Positions 54,614 through 64,000 of a stretch of 64,000 bases of DNA are shown here, piece after piece. Source of the stretch: Chachezhania sediminis (lineage in GTDB: Bacteria > Pseudomonadota > Alphaproteobacteria > Rhodobacterales > Rhodobacteraceae). The stretch is from the NCBI RefSeq assembly GCF_009765275.1, contig NZ_VOPH01000002.1, positions 124,001 through 188,000 on the forward strand. The letters run 5' to 3'. Every line of letters begins with the position of its first letter. Positions within the stretch are counted from its first letter, which is position 1. A program made the translations under genes and the position numbers. The notes below the pieces were generated by a model, which worked only from the letters and a program-made list of their open reading frames with translations, was not told the DNA's origin and searched no databases.

Positions 54614-55591
54614 TCACTCGGTCGTCTGGATCGCGGTCACGATGACGACCATGTCCGGGTTCTTGGCCAGGAACTGGTCATAGACCGGCTTCATCGCCGC
54701 CTGGAACGCAGTCTTGTCGTCGACCTCGTTGATCGTGGCGCCTGCGGCCTCGACCTTCTCGCGGCTGACCTTCTCGCGCTCGGACCACAGTTCACGCTGG
54801 GTCTCCGCGGCCTTCACGGCGGCGGCCTTCACGATTTCCTTGTCCTCGTCCGACAGGGCATCCCAGGCCACGGTCGACACGCACAGGCATTCCGGAATGA
54901 TCAGGTGGTCGGTGATCGAATAGTACTTGGCCACTTCATAGTGGTTGGAGCTGTCATAGGACGGATAGTTGTTTTCCGCCCCGTCGATCACGCCGGTCTT
55001 GAGGGACTGATAGACCTCGGAATAGGCCATCGGCGTCCCGTTGCCGCCCAGATTGTCGACCATGTCGACGAACAGCGAATTGTTCATCACCCGGATCTTC
55101 ATACCATCCATGTCGGCCGGCGACGTGATGGCATGCTTGGTGTTGTAGAAGCTGCGCGATCCGCTGTCGAACCAGCTGAGCGCCACGAGGCCTTCCTTTG
55201 CCAACTCGTCCGAGAATTGTTGCCCGACCGGCCCGTCCATCACACGGTGCATGTGGTCGATGTTGTTGAAGATGAACGGCAGCGACATCACGTTGGTTGC
55301 CGGCACGATCTGCCCCATCGGCCCCATGTTGAAGTTGGCGAACTGCAGCGCGCCGTTGCGGACCTGTTCGATCGCGTCGGGCTGCGCGCCCAGGATCCCG
55401 TTGTGGAACACCTGCGCGTCCACCCGGCCGTCGGTTCCTTCGGTCACGTCCTTGGCGAACTGGTCCAGGGCCACGCCGTTCGGATAATCCTCGGGGTGGA
55501 TGTTCCACCCCCGCCAGGTCGCCGCATCGGCACTTACGGTGGCAGCGCCAAGCGCCAGAGCCGCCGCGACGGTCAGTGTGCTGAACTTCAT
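54614..55591 (-). CDS. TRAP transporter substrate-binding protein (DctP-type), probable uronate binder
   Basis: 325 residues from the ATG at 55591 with GGGGAGGAA upstream. A Sec signal peptide (1-23) precedes the DctP fold: MKIRVMNNSLFVDMVDNLGGNGTPMAYSEVYQSLKTGVIDGAENN carries the conserved substrate-carboxylate Arg and the Asn-Asn pair. Periplasmic. First gene of the leftward uronate arm; its promoter faces that of gntR. Confidence 0.92.
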   Translation of the reverse strand: MKFSTLTVAAALALGAATVSADAATWRGWNIHPEDYPNGVALDQFAKDVTEGTDGRVDAQVFHNGILGAQPDAIEQVRNGALQFANFNMGPMGQIVPATNVMSLPFIFNNIDHMHRVMDGPVGQQFSDELAKEGLVALSWFDSGSRSFYNTKHAITSPADMDGMKIRVMNNSLFVDMVDNLGGNGTPMAYSEVYQSLKTGVIDGAENNYPSYDSSNHYEVAKYYSITDHLIIPECLCVSTVAWDALSDEDKEIVKAAAVKAAETQRELWSEREKVSREKVEAAGATINEVDDKTAFQAAMKPVYDQFLAKNPDMVVIVTAIQTTE

Positions 55592-55634
55592 CGCTATTCC
55601 TCCCCTATCAGGAATCATTCGATTTCCCGGCGTC

Positions 55635-55672
55635 ATAATATAAATTGCAGAAAAGCCGTCAACTCATATTAT
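55635..55672. promoter_or_regulatory. overlapping divergent promoters with flanking inverted repeat (uronate regulon)
   Basis: Minus strand: TTGACG (55662-55657), 16 bases, TATTAT (55640-55635), starting transcription of the TRAP arm about 40 bases before the ATG. Plus strand: TTGCAG (55645-55650), 16 bases, TATTAT (55667-55672), reading to gntR. The two -10 boxes lie in mirrored TCATAATATAA (55633-55643) and TCATATTATAA (55664-55674) elements 31 bases apart, likely GntR operators covering both promoters. Confidence 0.6.
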
Positions 55673-55744
55673 AACTTGGGCCAGCCTTCCTTGACAGCCT
55701 ACCGGAAATAAGGACCATTGGGATGGAAAAAGGCGGAGGAAACG

Positions 55745-58598
<2,854 letters not shown>

Positions 58599-58601
58599 CC
58601 C

Positions 58602-59474
58602 ATGATCACCCGCAAGCTGACCGGTGCGAAGCCGGCGATCACACTTCCACCCGGGGCGGTCGACTGCCAGACCCACATGTACCTGCCGGGCTTCCCCGCG
58701 CTTCCGGGCGGACCGCCGAACCCGAAGGGCGACCTGCCGACACCCGCGCAGTACCGGCAGGTCATGGACTGGCTGGGCATCGACCGCGTCGTGATCACCC
58801 AGGGCAACGCGCAGCAGGGCGACAATAGCAATCTGTTGGCCTGCCTGGCCGAAATGGGCGACATCGCCCGCGGCGTGGCGGCCATCACAGGGCACACGTC
58901 GGATGCAGAGATGACCGCGCTGTCGGATGCCGGTGTCGTGGGCGCACGGATCATGGACCTGCCCGGCGGCGCCGTGGGCCTGGACGCGCTGGAAGCCGTC
59001 GGCGCGCGGGCCGGGGCTTTCGGCTGGCTGATGGCGGTGCAGTTCGACGGCAGCGCCATCGCCCGGCACGCGGACCGGCTGGCCGCCATCGGGACGAACT
59101 GGATCCTGGACCACCACGGCAAGTTCTTTGCCGGCGCGACGCCCCACAGCCCCGAGGTCGATATCGTCAAGCGCCTGATCGACCGGGGCAATTGCTGGTT
59201 CAAGTTCGCCGGCTGCTATGAAAGCACCCGCACCGGCGGCCCGGATTTCGAAGACATCGCCGCGGTGGCCCGGGAAATCGCGTCCTATGCGCCGGACCGG
59301 ATCGTCTGGGGCACCAACTGGCCCCACAACCTGGCCCAGACGACCGGGGACTATCCCGACGACGGCGCCCTGCTGGACACCGTCCTGTCGTGGTTGCCCA
59401 CCGATCAGGTCCGGGCGCAGGCCCTGGTGAAGACACCGCAAGCGCTGTTCGGTTTCCCTGCCTGGACGGCCTAG
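58602..59474 (+). CDS. gli: D-galactarolactone isomerase (amidohydrolase family)
   Basis: 290 residues. AVDCQTHMYLPGFPALPGGPP marks the amidohydrolase-2 group (the first metal-site HxH appears as QTHMY), with ILDHHGKFF and RIVWGTNWPH. Matches GLI (EC 5.4.1.4), which converts galactaro-1,5-lactone from Udh into the 1,4-lactone used by Gci. With Udh, Gci, KdgD and the semialdehyde dehydrogenase the whole galacturonate/glucuronate oxidative route is present. The stop overlaps that of the convergent AraC gene by four bases. Confidence 0.9.
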   Translation: MITRKLTGAKPAITLPPGAVDCQTHMYLPGFPALPGGPPNPKGDLPTPAQYRQVMDWLGIDRVVITQGNAQQGDNSNLLACLAEMGDIARGVAAITGHTSDAEMTALSDAGVVGARIMDLPGGAVGLDALEAVGARAGAFGWLMAVQFDGSAIARHADRLAAIGTNWILDHHGKFFAGATPHSPEVDIVKRLIDRGNCWFKFAGCYESTRTGGPDFEDIAAVAREIASYAPDRIVWGTNWPHNLAQTTGDYPDDGALLDTVLSWLPTDQVRAQALVKTPQALFGFPAWTA

Positions 59475-60421
59475 TGCCGCTGGCGATAATCGCGCGGCGT
59501 GCAGTCGAACTGCCGCCGGAAGGCGGAGGCGAAACCGTCGAGGTTCCGCACCCCGTGGCGCAGCGCGATGGCGGTGATGGACAGGCCCGCAAAGCGCGGA
59601 TCCCGCAGGTCTGACGCAATCCGGACCATCCGCGCCTGCCGGATGACGGCGGAAATCGAATAGCCCTCCTTCTGGAACAGCTCGTTCAGGCGGCGCACCG
59701 ACAGGCCCAGCGCCGAGGCCACGCGGACGCGGTCCAGATCCGGATCCGACAGGGTTTCATCGATGAAGACCCGTGCGCGGTGTAGGATTGTCTGTTCCGG
59801 CAGTTTCAGGTCGGCGTCGCCGCCCACCAGCGTGGCCAGCCCGGTAGCGACAAGATCGGTCAGCGACTGTTCCAGATGCCCGGCCACCAGCGGATCGGCC
59901 TGTACCAGGCTTTCGACCAGCATCAGGATCGACCGCGACACCGCCGCCGTCATCGGCCCGTCCGCGGCCACCCGGCGCCCGGTCAGGTGATCGGCCCCGG
60001 GCAGCCGGTCCAGCAGGGCGGCCCGCGGGATCTGGATCACCAGTTGCCGGAACCCGTCCGGCAGCCGCAGCTGATAGGGTGCCGTGCTGGAATAAAGTGC
60101 AAAGTCCCCTGGGCTCAGGTCCGCCACCCGTGCCCCCTGCTCCACGACCCCGCATTCGTGCATCTGCAGGCTGACCAGGAAACTGTCCTCGGCCGCGCGG
60201 CGGATATCGGTGGGGCGGCGGGTGACGACCTGCGCACTGCCCGACACTTGCGACAGGATCACCTTCGACAGCCCGGTCAGCGCGATGGAGCCGGTGAACA
60301 TCTCCGACCGTGCCGGCGCGTCGCAGCCCAGCCGGACATAGCTGTCGCAGACCGCCTCGCGCCAATAGGCCAGGCGATCCTGCGGGCGGACGTCGTCGGT
60401 GTTGTAGAGCCTGTGTTCCAC
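59471..60421 (-). CDS. AraC family regulator next to nitrilase
   Basis: 316 residues from a GTG at 60421 (GGGAGAG 8 bases upstream); the upstream frame overlaps the nitrilase promoter region. N-terminal AraC-binding-like domain (RPQDRLAYWREAVCDSYVRLGC) and C-terminal HTH (DLDRVRVASALGLSVRRLNELFQKEGYSISAVIRQARMVR; ITAIALRHGVRNLDGFASAFRRQFDCTPRDY). Divergent from nitrilase across 158 bases, an arrangement like other AraC-controlled nitrilase genes. Confidence 0.87.
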   Translation of the reverse strand: MEHRLYNTDDVRPQDRLAYWREAVCDSYVRLGCDAPARSEMFTGSIALTGLSKVILSQVSGSAQVVTRRPTDIRRAAEDSFLVSLQMHECGVVEQGARVADLSPGDFALYSSTAPYQLRLPDGFRQLVIQIPRAALLDRLPGADHLTGRRVAADGPMTAAVSRSILMLVESLVQADPLVAGHLEQSLTDLVATGLATLVGGDADLKLPEQTILHRARVFIDETLSDPDLDRVRVASALGLSVRRLNELFQKEGYSISAVIRQARMVRIASDLRDPRFAGLSITAIALRHGVRNLDGFASAFRRQFDCTPRDYRQRH

Positions 60422-60579
60422 GCTGCGAACTCTCCCGCCCCGCAGCATACGCGAATCGGCCCCACCCGGCAAAACCGAAGCGTACCGCCCAAAAGCGGGG
60501 GCGATTACGCCCAGATCCACGGGACAGAAAACAGGCAGTCCCGCAGCATCCGCCACAGCAATCGACAGGAGGATTGAAG

Positions 60580-61608
60580 ATGACAGGACCGTTCAAGGTG
60601 GCCGCAGTACAGGCGGCCCCGGTGTTCATGGACCTTGATGCGACCATCGCCAAGGCCGTGGACCTGATCGACGAGGCCGGCGCCAAGGGCGTGAAGCTGA
60701 TTGCCTTCCCCGAAACCTGGGTGCCCGGCTATCCTTGGTGGATCTGGCTGGACGCACCCGCGATGGGGCTGGGGAACATGGTGCCCTATTCCATGAACTC
60801 GTTGGTCGCCGGCAGCCCCCAGGACATGCTTCTGGCCGAAGCGGCCAAGCGTAACGGCATCCAGGTGGTCATGGGGCTGTCCGAAAAGATCGGCGGATCG
60901 CTTTTCATGTCGCAATGGCACTATGGCGCGGATGGAGAGACGATTTCGCGCCGGCGGAAGCTGAAGCCCACCCATGTCGAACGCACCGTCTTCGGCGAAG
61001 GCGACGGCAGCGACATGGCGGTCAAGGACACGCCGCTGGGCCGGGTCGGTGCGCTGTGCTGCTGGGAACATCTGCAGCCGCTGAGCAAGTACGCAATGTA
61101 CGCGCAGAACGAACAGATCCATGTCGCCGCCTGGCCCAGCTTCAGCCTGTATCTGGGCGCGGCCTATGCGCTGGGGCCGGAACTGAACACGGCCGCCAGC
61201 CAGATGTATGCGGCCGAAGGCCAGTGCTTCGTGCTGGCCGCCTGCGCCACCGTCTCGCAAGCCATGGTCGACTTCATGTGCGACACGCCGGTGAAGCAGC
61301 AATTCCTTCAGGTGGGCGGCGGGCACGCCAACATCTTCGGGCCCGACGGTGCGCCGCTTCTGCCCTTCATGGATCCCACGGCGGAGGGCCTTCAGATCGC
61401 CGAAATCGACCTGGCCGCCATCGCCGTCGCCAAGGCCGCCGCCGATCCGGCGGGGCATTATTCACGCCCCGATGTCTTCCGGCTGATGTTCAACGACAAG
61501 CCCGCGCCCAGGGTGATGAGCTTTGCCGACGGGTCCGCAGCCGTGGCCGAGGCGGAAGAGGCTGCCGCCGCCGCCCAGATCGCGGCCGTGTCCCACGCGG
61601 CCGAATAG
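60580..61608 (+). CDS. nitrilase
   Basis: 342 residues from the ATG at 60580 with AGGAGGA upstream. The catalytic triad is visible: Glu45 in FPETWVPGYPWW, Lys127 in RRKLKPTHVER and Cys161 in GALCCWEHLQPL. This is the nitrilase branch proper (FPETWVPGYP, CWEH), which hydrolyses nitriles to carboxylic acids and ammonia (EC 3.5.5.-). Cytosolic spiral oligomers are typical. Followed by a hairpin and a PPOX-fold gene; preceded by a divergent AraC regulator. Confidence 0.93.
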   Translation: MTGPFKVAAVQAAPVFMDLDATIAKAVDLIDEAGAKGVKLIAFPETWVPGYPWWIWLDAPAMGLGNMVPYSMNSLVAGSPQDMLLAEAAKRNGIQVVMGLSEKIGGSLFMSQWHYGADGETISRRRKLKPTHVERTVFGEGDGSDMAVKDTPLGRVGALCCWEHLQPLSKYAMYAQNEQIHVAAWPSFSLYLGAAYALGPELNTAASQMYAAEGQCFVLAACATVSQAMVDFMCDTPVKQQFLQVGGGHANIFGPDGAPLLPFMDPTAEGLQIAEIDLAAIAVAKAAADPAGHYSRPDVFRLMFNDKPAPRVMSFADGSAAVAEAEEAAAAAQIAAVSHAAE

Positions 61609-61614
61609 GCGCAT

Positions 61615-61642
61615 GGTCCGGGGCTGCCCCCGGCCCCGGACC
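61615..61642 (+). terminator. hairpin between nitrilase and the PPOX-fold gene
   Basis: GGTCCGGGGC (61615-61624) and GCCCCGGACC (61633-61642) form a perfect 10-bp stem, 7 bases after the nitrilase stop. It lacks a T-run, so it may be a partial terminator or an mRNA-stabilising element rather than a full stop. Confidence 0.5.
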
Positions 61643-61662
61643 CGACAAGGAGGTACAAGAAC

Positions 61663-62328
61663 ATGCTGACGGCAGACGACTTCTATACCGATGCGGAACG
61701 CGACCTGCAGGCCGCCCATGACAGCCGGTCTCTGGCCGACGTTGTCGTGCAGGCCATCGTCCGGGACGAGATGGAGCCGCCCAACATCGACTTCATCGCG
61801 TCCCGCGACTTCTTCTTCCTGTCCACGGTGAACGACAGGGGCGAACCCACGGTCAGCTACAAGGGCGGCGCGCCGGGTTTCGTGAAGGTGCTGGACGCGA
61901 ACACGCTGGTCTTCCCGAACTTCGACGGCAACGGGATGTTCAAGTCTATGGGCAACATCGCCTCCATGACGAAGATCGGAATGCTGTTCATCGACATGGA
62001 GACCCCGAACCGCGTCCGCGTGCAGGGAGAGGCGACACTGTCGACCGATCCGGCGGACCTGGCGCTTTATCCCGGGGCGAACATGGTGGTGAAGGTGACG
62101 GTGACGTCCTGCTTTCTGAATTGCGCGCGTTACATCCACAAGCACACGCGGGTCGAGGCGAGCCCCTACGTCCCCGACGCCCAAGGCGATCAGCCCTATC
62201 CGGCGTGGAAGCGGATCGACATGGTGCAGGACGCCCTGCCGGAAAAGGACCGCGGCAAGGCCGACGCCCATGGCGGGACGATCACCATGGACGGCTATGT
62301 CGAACGGCTGATGGCCGGGACGTCCTGA
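61663..62328 (+). CDS. pyridoxamine 5'-phosphate oxidase-fold flavin-binding protein
   Basis: 221 residues, ATG with AAGGAGG upstream. The split-barrel fold is indicated by FIASRDFFFLSTVNDRGEPTVSYKGG and LVFPNFDGNGMFKSMGNIAS, typical of the group that binds FMN or F420-like cofactors. Function of this subgroup is unknown. 54 bases after nitrilase on the same strand, so probably expressed with it. Confidence 0.82.
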   Translation: MLTADDFYTDAERDLQAAHDSRSLADVVVQAIVRDEMEPPNIDFIASRDFFFLSTVNDRGEPTVSYKGGAPGFVKVLDANTLVFPNFDGNGMFKSMGNIASMTKIGMLFIDMETPNRVRVQGEATLSTDPADLALYPGANMVVKVTVTSCFLNCARYIHKHTRVEASPYVPDAQGDQPYPAWKRIDMVQDALPEKDRGKADAHGGTITMDGYVERLMAGTS

Positions 62329-62332
62329 CCCG

Positions 62333-63058
62333 TCAGATCTGCAGCGATCCGATGGAGGCGCCGCCACAGACATTCAGCACCTGACCGGTGATGAACCCGT
62401 TCGCGGGGTCGCAGAAGAACAGGAAGGCGCGGGTGATATCTTCAACCGTGCCGATCCGTCCCACAGGGATGCGCGACGCCAGAGCCTCCTGTTGGGGGCT
62501 GCCCTTGGGGATCACGCCCCAGAAATTGTCGGTCAGGACAGGGCCCGGGGCCACCACGTTCACGGTGATCTGGTGCGGCGCCAGTTCCAGCGCCCAGGTC
62601 CGTGCCATGCCGATCATACCGGCCTTGGTCGCGGAATAGGCCGTCCGCGTGGGCGCGCCCAGCGCCGCGCGGGACGAGGTGAAGAGCACCCGCCCGAACT
62701 GCCGTTCCTTCATCGCTGGAAGGAACGCCTGCAACAATTGCAGCGCCGCGCCCAGATGCAGCTGCGCCAGCCCGGTGATGTCCTCGGGCTTCGCATCCTC
62801 GACCAGGTTGGGCCAGATCACGCCCGCATTGTGGATCAGGTGCGTGACCTGGTGCCGGCTGGCGATGTCCGCGGCCACCGGGGCCACGACGGCCGGGTCC
62901 AGCAGGTCGCAGGCCAGGTATTCCAGTTTCGGATGTCTGAATTCGGGTGCCACCAGGTCCAGCACGACAACGGTATAGTCCTGTTCCAGCAGCCGCTGGG
63001 CCAGGTCGCCGCCGATGCCCTTGGCCCCGCCGGTGATGACGGCCGTGTAGCCGGTCAT
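62333..63058 (-). CDS. SDR oxidoreductase, probable cis-diol dehydrogenase of a dioxygenase operon
   Basis: 241 residues from the ATG at 63058, which overlaps the stop of the beta-subunit gene (ATGA). Classical SDR: AVITGGAKGIGGDLAQRL (NAD(P) site), NAG in HLIHNAGVI, catalytic Ser in LFTSSRAALG and YSATK. Translationally coupled to a ring-hydroxylating dioxygenase, so it probably re-aromatises the cis-dihydrodiol product. Confidence 0.88.
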   Translation of the reverse strand: MTGYTAVITGGAKGIGGDLAQRLLEQDYTVVVLDLVAPEFRHPKLEYLACDLLDPAVVAPVAADIASRHQVTHLIHNAGVIWPNLVEDAKPEDITGLAQLHLGAALQLLQAFLPAMKERQFGRVLFTSSRAALGAPTRTAYSATKAGMIGMARTWALELAPHQITVNVVAPGPVLTDNFWGVIPKGSPQQEALASRIPVGRIGTVEDITRAFLFFCDPANGFITGQVLNVCGGASIGSLQI

Positions 63059-63534
63059 GGCAGCAGCTGGATGTTGCCGAAGGCCGCGTCGCAGTTCAGG
63101 ATGTCCACCCGTTTCTGCGCGATCTTCAGGGCACCGTCCTGCAGTACAAGATCGTGCCGCGCGGTGACCGCCAGCAGGAACTGGTCGTCCAGCCGCGTTT
63201 CGACATAGTGCATCTGCGTCGTCACCACGTATTTCCCGGCCTCGTCGTCGATCAGGTCGACATAGGGCCGCTGGATCACGTGATGGCAGCGGCTTTTCGG
63301 CTTCTGGCTGAAGGTGCGGGCGCCCTTCAGACGCTCGATCCGCAGGCGCAGCATGAACTGGTCTTCCCACATCAGCGAGGTTTCGTGGATCGGATCCGCC
63401 TGTTTCCAGTCCAGTGGCATCCAGTACATGCCGTCCGCCGTCCACAGCGCCATCCAGTCGTCATAGCGGCCTTCGTCCAGCATCCGGACCTCGTCATAGA
63501 CGAAATCGATCAGGTCGTCCTTCGACACCGTCAT
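63055..63534 (-). CDS. aromatic-ring-hydroxylating dioxygenase beta (small) subunit
   Basis: 159 residues from the ATG at 63534, overlapping the alpha-subunit stop by four bases. SnoaL/NTF2-like fold of dioxygenase beta subunits: LIDFVYDEVRMLDEGRYDDWMALWTADGMYWMP is the standard N-terminus. Structural partner in the alpha3beta3 enzyme; non-catalytic. Confidence 0.9.
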   Translation of the reverse strand: MTVSKDDLIDFVYDEVRMLDEGRYDDWMALWTADGMYWMPLDWKQADPIHETSLMWEDQFMLRLRIERLKGARTFSQKPKSRCHHVIQRPYVDLIDDEAGKYVVTTQMHYVETRLDDQFLLAVTARHDLVLQDGALKIAQKRVDILNCDAAFGNIQLLP

Positions 63535-64000
63535 TCCGCGGCCTCCAGCACTGCCGCGTCGTCGGGCATCGTCGCGATCATGAATTTCACCCAGGCGTGG
63601 AACTGGTTGCGCATCTGCCGTTCCGTCGTCCCGTTCTCGACTGCCTCGTGGTCGAAATCTTCCTCGTCCCCGGGATAGAGCCGCTGGACATTGACCCATT
63701 CCAGCCCGTCCGAGGCCAGGCCTTCCTGCGCGCGCTCGTACATCTCCAGATCGTCGTGCCCGACGATCGAGGTGGGCGCGTTGATCATCCGGTTGTACAT
63801 CGCCGTGCGCGCGACCAGCTGGTCGGGTGCGTCGACCAGGCGATAGATCCAGCTTTCGACCAGCGTCTTGTCCGGGCCAAGGGGGATGAAGTTCCGCAGC
63901 TGCTGGATCGGGCCCTTGATCATGATGTTCGGGAAATAGACCGTGTTGTGCCGGTTCTCGCCCAGGATCGCCTTGGCCTTCTCCTCGCCATAGGCCTCGA
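63531..64000 (-). CDS. aromatic-ring-hydroxylating dioxygenase alpha (large) subunit, C-terminal part
   Basis: The last 156 residues are in the window; the frame runs open past base 64000, so the Rieske domain and Fe ligands lie outside. The visible part (NTVYFPNIMIKGPIQQLRNF, GPDKTLVESWIYRLVDAP, QRLYPGDEEDFDHEAVENG) matches the catalytic domain end of Rieske oxygenases. First of three coupled genes alpha-beta-SDR. Substrate cannot be judged from this part. Confidence 0.85.
   Translation of the reverse strand, partial: EAYGEEKAKAILGENRHNTVYFPNIMIKGPIQQLRNFIPLGPDKTLVESWIYRLVDAPDQLVARTAMYNRMINAPTSIVGHDDLEMYERAQEGLASDGLEWVNVQRLYPGDEEDFDHEAVENGTTERQMRNQFHAWVKFMIATMPDDAAVLEAAE

Overview
The window is GC-rich (third codon positions dominated by G/C) and densely coding. 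It contains cydDCABX, a TRAP transporter, a copper amine oxidase, sulfatase and RTX proteins, several AraC/GntR regulators, and a glucosylglycerol osmolyte operon. This mix fits a marine or salt-tolerant alphaproteobacterium, most likely of the Rhodobacterales (Roseobacter/Paracoccaceae group). That placement is an inference from gene content; there is no rRNA, tRNA, CRISPR array, insertion sequence or phage gene in the window.

Layout. 1-4727 (minus): the start of an srf-like operon. It encodes two membrane proteins that share the same N-terminal domain but carry different periplasmic domains (a trypsin-like protease and a DUF2135/YfaP-like beta domain), followed by a SrfB-type actin/Hsp70-fold protein cut by the left edge. 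5151-6578: a secreted peptidoglycan-binding protein. 7183-13543 (minus): the full cytochrome bd set cydD-cydC-cydA-cydB-cydX, with a 42-codon cydX. 13633-14580: a MarR regulator divergent from a small membrane protein, with two 12-bp palindromes between them. 14639-17363 (minus): a small Cys-rich ORF, cysG siroheme synthase and an aldose-1-epimerase-like protein. 17535-18677: an AI-2E family permease. 18696-22414 (minus): an S-L-M molybdenum hydroxylase with a divergent AraC regulator. 23936-27824: an RTX protein, a DadA-like oxidase and a class II aldolase. 28155-31366: an AraC regulator and a copper amine oxidase. 32034-33387: an Rrf2 and a Crp/Fnr regulator.

33700-39899: a membrane-anchored TPR regulator-like protein, divergent from a periplasmic sulfatase, followed by an octaheme cytochrome c with C-terminal TPRs. 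40255-42585 (minus): a DsbA-fold isomerase and a GH13 alpha-glucosidase. 42977-46402 (plus): gpsA, a HAD phosphatase and a glucosylglycerol-phosphate synthase, which together form a glucosylglycerol pathway. 46552-49190: two tandem paralogous MFS genes of identical length. 49293-50252: an agmatinase-family ureohydrolase.

50402-59474: a complete oxidative uronate catabolon. It has a TRAP importer, uronate dehydrogenase, galactarolactone isomerase and cycloisomerase, 5-keto-4-deoxyglucarate dehydratase and 2-ketoglutarate semialdehyde dehydrogenase. The two arms diverge around a GntR regulator and a compact double promoter. 59471-64000: an AraC regulator, a nitrilase, a PPOX-fold flavoprotein and, convergent to them, an SDR plus the beta and partial alpha subunits of a Rieske-type ring-hydroxylating dioxygenase.
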